Source: Sphingobacterium sp. SRCM116780 (GTDB taxonomy: Bacteria; Bacteroidota; Bacteroidia; Sphingobacteriales; Sphingobacteriaceae). From it: a DNA stretch of 64,000 nucleotides. Both the position numbers and the translations under genes were made by a program. Under the pieces are notes generated by a model. It had not been told where the DNA came from and ran no database searches. It saw only the letters and a program-made list of their open reading frames with translations. Of this stretch, positions 1 through 7,557 are shown piece by piece. Numbering within the stretch: the first letter of the stretch is position 1; each line of letters begins with the position of its first letter. The stretch covers positions 3,286,001-3,350,000 of the forward strand of contig NZ_CP090446.1 of the NCBI RefSeq assembly GCF_021442025.1, in the 5' to 3' direction.

Positions 1-2217
1 TCGATTGCCAATGACTAATTCTTGACGACCCTCTGGTAGTGCAGTCAATTTATTTTGATTAACACTTAAGTTTAAAGAAGTATTCCATTGTAGATTTTCA
101 GGATTTGTTAAAACTTGAGCTCCTGCACTAAAATCGATCCCTCTGTTCTGTACACTCATTCCATTGATGATCTGTCCACTGTAACCATATTCAGCTGGTA
201 TTGGTGTATTAATCAATTGATTCACATCTTTTTTCTGATACAGTGATAAGGCAAAGTCCAGACGTTTATTGAGTAATGAACCATCAAAAGTCAATTCAGC
301 ATGATCGGTGTAAGGCCATTTGATATTGTAACCTACCCATCCCTCAGAATAAGGACGTGATGCTACTGCAAAACCATTGTATGAAACTAAAGAAGACTCG
401 GATCCCCAATTTAAATCCGCTGTATAATTGGGTCCCACCGCATACTTACTTGTGAATACGGGCTTTCCAATTCTAGCCCAAGATGCTTTTACGTCAAAAT
501 GATTCCAAAGTCCTTCATTTGCTTCTGGAATAAAATGATATTTTGCAGCAACTGCTGGTGTAGCCAACCATCTTGAATCAGGTTGCATCGTAGAAGATCC
601 GTCATAACGGATCACAGCATTCACATCCAATTTATTTTTCCAGCTGTATTCGCCAGAAAGATAAAGCGAGTGTAATCTAAAGTCTTCTCGATTTGACCAA
701 CGGTTAACATATAAACCTCCAATTGGTGTTAAGTAACCTGCTTTGTTAGGATCTCCTTCGACCACATTGACCTTGATAAAATCATTTGGACCATCATACG
801 CTCGGGCATAATTGTATCGGTAGAGGTCTTGTGTATAGGTTGACCCTAAAGTAAAATTGAATTTATGTTCATCTTGTAATGCAAAGTTATAATTCAATGA
901 ATTATTAAACACAAGACGTTGGTTAAATCCAAAATAACTCGACATATAATTATTTGTCTCCATCAACGATCCTGGAAAGAATGCTTGTCTGGCTCCTTCT
1001 GAATAATCAATCCCCAAACTTGAATTAAATTTTAAATTTGGAAGTAGATAGAGGTCTAAGTTGACCAATAGATTAAGCATGTTCACAGAGTTATTGTCCA
1101 ATGCTTTATCGTAGATAGATAAGTATTGGCCATACATTTGCTTATTTGGAGAAATAGGCACAGAAAGATCGGGCACATAAGATGCTTCTCCAAAACGATC
1201 ACGTAAACTTCTATTTCTATCTCGAAGACTGCGACTTGCATTAATTGTCGTTCCAAAATTGAACCATTTAAATGGTGCCATATTGACATTGAATAATGCG
1301 TTATAGCGTTCGATATTGGTTTGATCCGCCGAACTGGCATTTTTCATATAGCCGCCAAAGAAAGCAAAATTAGCACGGTCTCCTCCACCACGAATACCCA
1401 AATTTCCCCCATAAATAGGCGTTGTTTTATAATATTCTTCATTCCAATTGGCTGGACCATAATAATTGACATTAGTCGAATCGTTCAGATAACCCGGATA
1501 AGCTAAACGATCGGCAGTGGATGCATATTTACTGTAGAATGATGATCTAAATAAGTTTTCATATTGTGCATTAACAGGTGTTACTGTAGGCTTGGTTGCC
1601 ATACCTACATACGCATTAAAACTGATCTCTCGTTTTCCTTCTTTTCCTGGTTTGGTTAAAATCCAAATCGCACCATTCGCTGCTAATGGACCTAATTTTG
1701 ATAATTCAATCGGATCTTTGATTACTTCAATAGATTCAATCGAAGATAAATCAATCCCCGCAAAATTATCTGTGCCAGGTCCAATTCTATTGAATTGATA
1801 CTGTTGAATAGAATAAGTGAAATTATTCTCTCGTGCGATAGGAACACCATTGATGTAGACTGCTGGTTGGACATTGACTGCATCCTTGACTTCAAAAAGA
1901 GGACTTCCAAGTCCTCGAATGACCATGTTCTTATAAGAACCTGGTTCACCACTTGATTCTTGGACATATAAACCAGAAACCTGACCTTTCAATACTTCGG
2001 AGATACTTACCAATGGTAATGTCTCTACTTGCTTGAAATTTAAGCTATCTCTGACTTGCTTTTTTTGCAATAAGGTTTTTAACCGTCCGCGCAAAAGTTG
2101 TTGATCCACTTCACTTATTTCAGTAGTATCTTGTTGCGATTCCCACACATCCCAAGAATAGGCTTGTGTTTTTTGCAACATAGGAACAAGAAATAAAAAA
2201 CAAAATAGTCTTTTCAT
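1..2217 (-). CDS. SusC/RagA-like TonB-dependent outer-membrane receptor, partial (3' end beyond window)
   Basis: Open from ATG at 2217 to the left edge: 739 codons without a stop, so the C-terminal end lies outside. Residues 1 to about 19 form a signal peptide (MKRLFCFLFLVPMLQ). A plug domain follows (VSISEVLKGQVSGLYV, then SIESIEVIKDP and AANGAIWILTKPG, the SusC form of the plug), then long beta-barrel sequence rich in aromatic-ended strands. Family knowledge: these receptors import oligosaccharides or peptides with a SusD lipoprotein, normally encoded just downstream, here outside the window. The usual N-terminal carboxypeptidase-like regulatory domain appears to be missing, since only about 55 residues separate the signal peptide from the plug. 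Substrate cannot be inferred. Confidence 0.9.
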   Translation of the reverse strand, partial: MKRLFCFLFLVPMLQKTQAYSWDVWESQQDTTEISEVDQQLLRGRLKTLLQKKQVRDSLNFKQVETLPLVSISEVLKGQVSGLYVQESSGEPGSYKNMVIRGLGSPLFEVKDAVNVQPAVYINGVPIARENNFTYSIQQYQFNRIGPGTDNFAGIDLSSIESIEVIKDPIELSKLGPLAANGAIWILTKPGKEGKREISFNAYVGMATKPTVTPVNAQYENLFRSSFYSKYASTADRLAYPGYLNDSTNVNYYGPANWNEEYYKTTPIYGGNLGIRGGGDRANFAFFGGYMKNASSADQTNIERYNALFNVNMAPFKWFNFGTTINASRSLRDRNRSLRDRFGEASYVPDLSVPISPNKQMYGQYLSIYDKALDNNSVNMLNLLVNLDLYLLPNLKFNSSLGIDYSEGARQAFFPGSLMETNNYMSSYFGFNQRLVFNNSLNYNFALQDEHKFNFTLGSTYTQDLYRYNYARAYDGPNDFIKVNVVEGDPNKAGYLTPIGGLYVNRWSNREDFRLHSLYLSGEYSWKNKLDVNAVIRYDGSSTMQPDSRWLATPAVAAKYHFIPEANEGLWNHFDVKASWARIGKPVFTSKYAVGPNYTADLNWGSESSLVSYNGFAVASRPYSEGWVGYNIKWPYTDHAELTFDGSLLNKRLDFALSLYQKKDVNQLINTPIPAEYGYSGQIINGMSVQNRGIDFSAGAQVLTNPENLQWNTSLNLSVNQNKLTALPEGRQELVIGNR

Positions 2218-2567
2218 TCGATTTCTATTTAGGCTTAAAAATTAAAAATGCAACCCGATTGGTTAGTTCTAAATAAGTTGCGGTTATTCGCTATTTTAAA
2301 GCGGTAATAATTGATAGTTAGTAACAATTATATAATATTATTTTAGATATAGAAGTATGTGACTTTAACGAAAACGATTGCGCTATTTACACAATCGATT
2401 GCAAAAATTCTAAAACGTCTTATTTTATATCTATTGTTCCTTGTCATTAACCAAATATGTAGTATGGAGTTAAGTGACAAGAAAATAAAATGGGAGCATG
2501 ATGAATGAAGATAACAGCAATGTCTTTAAAAATTTTAATTGAATGTTCATTGAGTATCTTATTCGCC

Positions 2568-2776
2568 CTTGATCTAGTCGCTAAGCAGGGATACTACAGG
2601 GTATAAGCGTAGATAAAGCGTTATTCAAGAGAGCACAGTATTTGGAGATGGTAAGAGCGTACTAAGTGCGTTGATAGTGCGTTATAGGTATACTTTTAAT
2701 ACTGTATGTACGCTTAGTCTACGCTTATACCCTGCTTAGGCACTACTTAGGCACTGCTTTAGCCCTACCTAGGAAT
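2568..2776. repeat. Imperfect 11-bp-period array with inverted arms
   Basis: Read in one fixed 11-bp register, the stretch breaks into 19 units. Well-conserved plus-strand units are CGCTTATACCC (2722), TGCTTAGGCAC (2733), TACTTAGGCAC (2744), TGCTTTAGCCC (2755) and TACCTAGGAAT (2766); the centre has TGCGTTGATAG and TGCGTTATAGG (2667-2688). The left arm (2579-2622) carries the same motif on the other strand in the same register. A perfect 15-bp inverted repeat joins the arms: GGGTATAAGCGTAGA at 2599-2613 and TCTACGCTTATACCC at 2718-2732. It encodes no protein. It looks like a mobile miniature or REP-like element, but no terminal duplication was identified. Confidence 0.7.
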
Positions 2777-3079
2777 AGCATGGAGGGTAGAGAAAAAGCT
2801 TTCTCGTCGAGACATAGAGAATGTTTGATTATCTAATAATATGATTTGTTAGATTTGAAGAAAACGTAATTAAGGCAGCTGTCCTGAAATAGCTATATAT
2901 CATTTGGTGATTATCCTAGATTAGTATAAGACATAGCAGATACAAGAAAAGCATTCTTCAGCTTCAATTTCTATCTATTGAGGATGTCTATTTTTCTGCA
3001 GAGGCTTCCACCAAACACGATAATATTTATCATCTACTTTATGCTATGAAGCTTAAAATTCGAACTCTGTTTCTTTCAT

Positions 3080-3118
3080 AAAAAATGCCCACAGAAAGTG
3101 TTTAACTTTTTGGGGGCA
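3080..3118 (-). terminator. Intrinsic terminator of argC
   Basis: On the minus strand a 14-bp arm pair (3105-3118 with 3086-3099, 12 of 14 paired, 5-nt loop) is followed by six U (A-run 3080-3085). It lies about 40 bp after the argC stop codon. Confidence 0.8.
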
Positions 3119-3160
3119 CTGTATCATTGCGGAGCAATTTTATTTAGTTATATGTTGATT

Positions 3161-4180
3161 CTAAAATCCAACACTTTTCAAATTCAAGCCAGCTTTTTCA
3201 TCCAATCCAAACATCAAATTCATATTCTGTACGGCTTGTCCAGATGCACCTTTTAATAGATTATCTATTACATTCAGGATCAGTAATTTGTTTCCGTGCT
3301 TTTCCAAATGTATGATACTTTTATTGGTATTTACAACTTGCTTTAAATCTATATTTTTACGACTTACGTGTGTAAAAGGATGAGATGCGTAATAGTTTTC
3401 GTATAACGCATATGCTTCTTGTTCAGACAGTGCTATATCTACATAAATCGCAGAGAAAATTCCTCGTGTAAAATCACCACGTTGTGGTACAAAATTTATT
3501 TTTTCAGCTGCTCGATCCAATAGTGATGATTCTGATTGAGGTAGAAATCCTGCCTGTAGCTGGTCTAATGATTCGGAAATTTCTTGTAAATGCTGATGTT
3601 CAAAAGATTTATATGCTGACAGGTTATTATTTCTCCAAGAGAAATGTGTCGTTGCCCCTGGCTTTTGTCCAGCTCCTGTTGAACCCGTAGTGGCATTTAC
3701 GTGAACCTGATCTGGAAGAAAACCATTTGCTGCTAAAGGCAATAGTGCCAACTGTATATTGGTTGCGAAACAACCAGGGTTAGCGATGTAATCAGCTTTT
3801 TTTATCTGTTCTCGGTTAAGTTCTGGTAATCCATAAACAAAAGCTTTAGTTTGATAAGTGTTGTTTGCCCGTAGACGATAATCTTGCGAAAGGTCAATAA
3901 TTTTGATATGATCTGCAATCTGATTTGAATCTAAAAATTTTTTAGCATCTCCATGTCCTACGCATAAAAACAAGACATCTATAGCATCACTTAGCGCTGA
4001 ACCAAATGTTAATTCTGTATCTCCAAATAAATCATTGTGGACTTCATATACTTTATTACCAGCATTGGAAGCACTATGTGCAAATACGATTTCAACTTGA
4101 GGATGATAAATCAATACTCGTAACAGCTCACCTCCTGTATACCCTGCTGAACCAACAATTCCAACTTTAATTTTTTCCAT
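3161..4180 (-). CDS. argC: N-acetyl(or succinyl)-gamma-glutamyl-phosphate reductase
   Basis: 339 residues, full length for ArgC. It makes the NADPH-dependent reduction of N-acylglutamyl phosphate to the semialdehyde, the third step of arginine synthesis, in the cytoplasm. Visible motifs are the N-terminal Rossmann turn GSAGYTGGELLR (residues 10-21) and the active-site NPGCFATN with Cys137. It is the last gene of the argG-GNAT-argC run, but a strong terminator-like hairpin (4201-4228) stands only about 20 nt before its start codon, so its expression may depend on readthrough. Because the transcarbamylase in this window is predicted to use succinyl substrates, the acyl group here is probably succinyl; that is inference. 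Confidence 0.95.
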   Translation of the reverse strand: MEKIKVGIVGSAGYTGGELLRVLIYHPQVEIVFAHSASNAGNKVYEVHNDLFGDTELTFGSALSDAIDVLFLCVGHGDAKKFLDSNQIADHIKIIDLSQDYRLRANNTYQTKAFVYGLPELNREQIKKADYIANPGCFATNIQLALLPLAANGFLPDQVHVNATTGSTGAGQKPGATTHFSWRNNNLSAYKSFEHQHLQEISESLDQLQAGFLPQSESSLLDRAAEKINFVPQRGDFTRGIFSAIYVDIALSEQEAYALYENYYASHPFTHVSRKNIDLKQVVNTNKSIIHLEKHGNKLLILNVIDNLLKGASGQAVQNMNLMFGLDEKAGLNLKSVGF

Positions 4181-4194
4181 TATTCTAAAATATT

Positions 4195-4228
4195 AAAAAA
4201 ATGGGTATAATGTAACCATTATACCCAT
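4195..4228 (-). terminator. Terminator-like hairpin between GNAT gene and argC
   Basis: A perfect 12-bp inverted repeat (4201-4212 with 4217-4228, 4-nt loop) is followed on the minus strand by seven U (A-run 4195-4201). It starts 6 bp after the GNAT stop and its U-tract ends about 15 nt before the argC ATG. No room for a normal promoter is left between it and argC, so it may act as an attenuator or an mRNA 3'-end protector. Confidence 0.75.
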
Positions 4229-4234
4229 TAAATT

Positions 4235-4681
4235 TTAAACAGTTTTCTTAAAAAGAAGAAACTTGTTGTCTGGTTCTTGCAATTCGAATCCTATTTTCTT
4301 ATACAAACTTTGAGCGGTATAATTATCAACCGCAGTTGAAAGCTGCACGAAAACAGCTCCATTCTCTTTCGCAAAAGAGAATGCTTTTTTAATTAAAGAT
4401 TCGCCAATACCAGCCTTTCTTGCTTCTTCCTTAACATAAAGGTCATTTAGTATCCAATTCTTTTCCATCCTTGCTGAAGAATACAGTGGATACAATTGTG
4501 TAAAGCCTACTGCTTCTTTACCGATATAAGCTATAAAAACAATTGACTCTTTGTTCTGTAAACGATCTAACAAAAAAGTCTTGGCAAATTCCTTATTAGA
4601 TTCCTTCTTGTAGAAAATACGATATAAATCAAATAATTCTACCAGTTCATCTAAATTTTCAAGAGTTGCTTGTTGAATCAT
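4235..4681 (-). CDS. GNAT family N-acetyltransferase in arginine cluster
   Basis: 148 residues, a single GNAT domain. The acetyl-CoA loop is visible as LYVKEEARKAGIGESLI (about residues 82-98), and the C-terminal TAQSLYKKIGF is also typical of the fold. The gene starts 10 bp after argG stops and precedes argC, so it is probably co-transcribed with argG. The substrate is unknown. Location suggests a link to arginine metabolism or to the N-acylation step, but the domain alone does not show this; small GNAT proteins acetylate many amines. Confidence 0.85.
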   Translation of the reverse strand: MIQQATLENLDELVELFDLYRIFYKKESNKEFAKTFLLDRLQNKESIVFIAYIGKEAVGFTQLYPLYSSARMEKNWILNDLYVKEEARKAGIGESLIKKAFSFAKENGAVFVQLSTAVDNYTAQSLYKKIGFELQEPDNKFLLFKKTV

Positions 4682-4691
4682 GACTGTTTCA

Positions 4692-5879
4692 TTAGCCTTT
4701 GTTATTCACTTTATGCCAAATGATGGTTTGATTACCAAATATTTTAGAGAATCCTTTCACATCATCTCCAGTATATCCAGCATTCATTTCACCATAAGTA
4801 CCAAATTTATTAGACATCAAATCATGTTCAGATTCAATACCAATCACAACAAAACGGTATGGGTGTAATGCTACAATCACACGACCTGTTACCGTTTCTT
4901 GAGTTGACTTCAGGAACGCTTCAATATCGCGCATGACTGGATCATGCATTTGACCTTCATGCATATAATTACCATAGAAACCTGCTATTTGGTCTTTCCA
5001 CGCTAATTGCCATTTGGTCAAGGTATGTTTTTCTAAAGCATGGTGTGCTTTGATCAGGATAACCGCTGCTGCTGCTTCAAATCCTACACGACCCTTGATT
5101 CCAATAATTGTATCACCTACGTGAATATCACGTCCGATACCATAGGGTTGAGCAATCGCTTGTAATTCTTGAATAACACGTACAGAATCTAATATTTTAC
5201 CATTTAACGCTACAGGCTCTCCTTTTACGAAATCTATTGTGATCTGTTGAGGTTCTGTTGATGTCACCGCTGTAGGCCAAGCCGACTCTGGTAAATATTG
5301 ATTCGACGTCAATGTTTCTGCTCCACCAACGGATGTGCCCCAAAGACCTTTATTAATGGAATATTTCGCTTTTTCAGCAGAATATTCAACTCCATGTTTA
5401 TTCAAATACGCTATTTCATCTTCCCGTGATAGTTTTAAATCACGAATTGGTGTAATGATTTCAACGCCAGGAATTAACGTTTGAAAAATCATATCAAAAC
5501 GTACTTGATCGTTACCTGCTCCTGTTGATCCATGTGCTACACATTCAGCACCAATTTTGTTTGCGTAATTGGCAATAGCCGTAGCTTGACATACACGTTC
5601 AGCAGATACAGACAATGGATATGTCGCATTTTTCAAGACATTACCAAAAATTAGATATTTAATAGTTTCGCGATAATAGTCCTCTGTCTCATCGATAGCT
5701 GTATGTGATTTCACACCTAGAGCGTAAGCACGCTCTTCAATTTGTTTTAGTTCTTCATCAGAAAAACCACCTGTGTTAACTACTACTGAGTGAACTTCTA
5801 AACCTAAATCTTGTGTCAAATAAATACAACAGAATGATGTATCTAAACCGCCACTAAATGCTAAAACTACTTTTTTCAT
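4692..5879 (-). CDS. argG: Argininosuccinate synthase
   Basis: 395 residues, usual length. It joins citrulline and aspartate with ATP to make argininosuccinate. The N-terminal PP-loop AFSGGLDTS (residues 7-15) binds ATP; GSTGAGNDQVRFD and the C-terminal GYTGDDVKGF are further conserved ArgG blocks. A TATTTTTG -7 box (5926-5933) and a small 5' stem-loop lie upstream, so the gene probably opens a transcript argG-GNAT(-argC). argH, which would take the product to arginine, is not in the window. Confidence 0.97.
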   Translation of the reverse strand: MKKVVLAFSGGLDTSFCCIYLTQDLGLEVHSVVVNTGGFSDEELKQIEERAYALGVKSHTAIDETEDYYRETIKYLIFGNVLKNATYPLSVSAERVCQATAIANYANKIGAECVAHGSTGAGNDQVRFDMIFQTLIPGVEIITPIRDLKLSREDEIAYLNKHGVEYSAEKAKYSINKGLWGTSVGGAETLTSNQYLPESAWPTAVTSTEPQQITIDFVKGEPVALNGKILDSVRVIQELQAIAQPYGIGRDIHVGDTIIGIKGRVGFEAAAAVILIKAHHALEKHTLTKWQLAWKDQIAGFYGNYMHEGQMHDPVMRDIEAFLKSTQETVTGRVIVALHPYRFVVIGIESEHDLMSNKFGTYGEMNAGYTGDDVKGFSKIFGNQTIIWHKVNNKG

Positions 5880-5905
5880 CTTTTTGGATTAATTCGTTGA
5901 CAATT

Positions 5906-5933
5906 CCTCTCAAAAGAGGCTGCAACAAAAATA
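5906..5933 (-). promoter_or_regulatory. Predicted argG promoter with 5' stem-loop
   Basis: A TATTTTTG match to the Bacteroidota -7 box TAnnTTTG lies at 5926-5933 on the minus strand; no clear -33 TTTG is seen. A hairpin CCTCT-TTTG-AGAGG (5906-5919) would sit at the very 5' end of the mRNA, about 27 nt before the ATG. Confidence 0.5.
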
Positions 5934-5941
5934 TAAAAAAC

Positions 5942-6673
5942 TTAAAACTCCTTAATTACTTTTTTATTTTTAGGAAAATTTGCAGCAATAAATTTCTTTA
6001 CTGATCTCCATAATTTTGCCTCTATACGCTTCAATAAAGATTGTTTTTGCGTAATACGTTCTAATCTTTCCTTTGCCTCTGCTTTACGTTGGATCTTTTC
6101 TTTCAATTCACGTTCTTTATCAACAGGATCCCATAGCATGGCTGTACACATGCAGTTTTTTCGATCTTTGCTCAACAAGATATCGTAATTCACACAGCTC
6201 TGACATCCTTTCCAGAACTCCTCATCCTGTGTCAATTCCGAATAGGTAACGGGTTCATATCCTAGTTCAGAGTTAATTTTCATAACTGCCAAGCCTGTCG
6301 TTAAACCAAAAATCTTTGCGTGTGGATATTTTTCACGAGAAAGTTCGAAAACTCTTTTCTTAATCGCTTTGGCTAACCCAACTTTACGAAATTCAGGGCT
6401 CACAATTAAGCCTGAATTCGCCACATAGTCACCATGGCCCCATGTTTCAATATAGCAAAAACCAGCCCATCTGCCGTCTCGATGTAAAGCAATTACTGCT
6501 TTCCCTTCCATCATTTTATTGGCAACGTATTCTGGCTTACGACGAGCAATACCAGTTCCTCGAGCTTTTGCGGACTCGAACATTTCATCACAAATTTGAT
6601 CAGCATAATGTGTATGCTCTGGTTTTGCGGGAATAATTAAAAAATCTGAATTAGTCATTGACTTACAACTCAA
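5942..6673 (-). CDS. GNAT family acetyltransferase with cysteine-rich C-terminal part, upstream of argG
   Basis: 243 residues. Residues about 15-150 form a GNAT fold, with VSPEFRKVGLAKAIKKRVFE as the acyl-CoA loop. A segment with two Cys pairs follows (CQSC and CMC), then a long basic helical tail. The gene lies 62 bp upstream of argG in the same direction, though argG has its own predicted promoter. No argA or argJ is visible in either arg locus, so this protein is a candidate for the acyl-CoA:glutamate N-acyltransferase that starts the pathway (inference from context only). ATG at 6658 is an equally possible start. Confidence 0.8.
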   Translation of the reverse strand: MSCKSMTNSDFLIIPAKPEHTHYADQICDEMFESAKARGTGIARRKPEYVANKMMEGKAVIALHRDGRWAGFCYIETWGHGDYVANSGLIVSPEFRKVGLAKAIKKRVFELSREKYPHAKIFGLTTGLAVMKINSELGYEPVTYSELTQDEEFWKGCQSCVNYDILLSKDRKNCMCTAMLWDPVDKERELKEKIQRKAEAKERLERITQKQSLLKRIEAKLWRSVKKFIAANFPKNKKVIKEF

Positions 6674-6810
6674 ATAATAAAACGAACAACCTAAGTTGGG
6701 TTTTGTTATAAAAAAAACAATTATTAATAATAAAATCGTGGAGCGCCATCATCGGACTTGATGATATTACTTAAAGAAAAGTGACTACCTCATATCAAGC
6801 CCGAGGTAGT

Positions 6811-7083
6811 ATGGGTCGTCGAAAACGAAGTACCAGAACTTCAACAAAAATAAAAGAACAATATACTCTTTCTACAGATTTCTTAAAAGTCTGTAAAGGA
6901 GAGAGCGTATATGTTTTGTTATTCTTCATTTTTCTATTTATTGTCATCCTTCTGACCGTGCAAATGTATAAAATAATTTTTTTCTTTTCTGCAATAATTG
7001 TGCTCATTTTTTGTAAAATGACAAAAAACGAGAAAAACAGAAAAAATAAGCATGTACAAACTCTAAATCAAACACTTAAATAG
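6811..7083 (+). CDS. Putative small membrane protein, unknown function
   Basis: 90 residues from ATG at 6811. The frame is also open from a GTG at 6781, but that stretch lies in a hairpin. A basic N-terminus (GRRKRSTRTS) is followed by two hydrophobic segments (about residues 34-54 and 57-71) and a charged tail. Not recognised. No clear promoter is seen, and the preceding 60 bp are rich in inverted repeats. It may be a real small protein or chance open sequence in AT-rich DNA. Confidence 0.4.
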   Translation: MGRRKRSTRTSTKIKEQYTLSTDFLKVCKGESVYVLLFFIFLFIVILLTVQMYKIIFFFSAIIVLIFCKMTKNEKNRKNKHVQTLNQTLK

Positions 7084-7216
7084 GATTAATTCTTAAAATA
7101 AACAAGCAATAGCAAAACCAATATGATAACAAAAAACTTCATTTATTAATAACTTGCAATCAATGATTTAAAAAAATAAAGAAATAGATATTTCTAGTAT
7201 TCTCATTAAAATTAGA

Positions 7217-7224
7217 TAATTTTG
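7217..7224 (+). promoter_or_regulatory. Predicted -7 box for the small gene at 7273
   Basis: TAATTTTG matches TAnnTTTG 48 bp upstream of the ATG. No good -33 element. Confidence 0.45.
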
Positions 7225-7272
7225 CAGTCGATTGGTTAACAAATAAAGTTCACCATAATACATGACATCATT

Positions 7273-7521
7273 ATGAGCACACCTAGTATCATTTTTTATT
7301 GCATTTTCGGTATACCGTATTTTATATTCATGTACTGGTTAGTCAAACAGGATAAACAAAAATATGCATGGGGATTAGGAATCATAACCATCATCTCTAT
7401 TCTTGCCATCTATGTTTCTCAAAAAGCAAGTAAAGTTGCCATCGATAATTATCAGCAACATCAATTAGATTCAAGAGAAATAGAACAGGATGAAAAAAAA
7501 GATAGTCTAAATCATAAATAG
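7273..7521 (+). CDS. Small two-helix membrane protein, unknown function
   Basis: 82 residues. Two hydrophobic helices (about residues 5-24 and 33-49) are followed by a polar, charged tail ending in EQDEKKDSLNHK. Family not recognised. A TAnnTTTG -7 box upstream and a perfect 20-bp hairpin terminator overlapping its stop codon support it as a real single-gene transcript. It converges with the oligopeptidase B gene. Confidence 0.6.
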   Translation: MSTPSIIFYCIFGIPYFIFMYWLVKQDKQKYAWGLGIITIISILAIYVSQKASKVAIDNYQQHQLDSREIEQDEKKDSLNHK

Positions 7522-7557
7522 AAAAAAGCGTCGATGGCGCTTTTTTCTATTTATGAT
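7511..7557. terminator. Bidirectional terminator, perfect 20-bp hairpin
   Basis: Arms 7511-7530 and 7538-7557 are exact inverted copies with a 7-nt loop. A6 and T6 inside the arms give a U-tract on both strands. It sits between two convergent genes and overlaps the stop codon of the plus-strand gene. Confidence 0.85.

Larger units (their letters stand above)
2218..3160. other. Gene-free intergenic region (943 bp)
   Basis: No convincing gene on either strand. It separates the SusC-like gene from argC. It holds the 11-bp-period element (2568-2776) and the argC terminator (3080-3118). A stretch open on the plus strand from 2920 to 3081 (53 codons, containing LSIEDVYFSAEASTKHDN) has no ATG and no recognisable family. 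It may be a decayed gene end, but I do not call it. Confidence 0.6.

Noticed and set aside
1083..1967. Several short open frames on both strands inside the SusC region
   Set aside because: The 739-codon SusC-like frame covers the region; the others are out-of-frame or antisense by-products.
2568..2776. CRISPR-like array
   Set aside because: Units are 11 bp and contiguous with no unique spacers, and orientation flips in the middle; no cas genes are near.
2920..3081. Small plus-strand gene or gene remnant (53 open codons)
   Set aside because: No ATG, several stops just upstream, and no recognisable family. Could be a decayed gene end, but not supported well enough to call.
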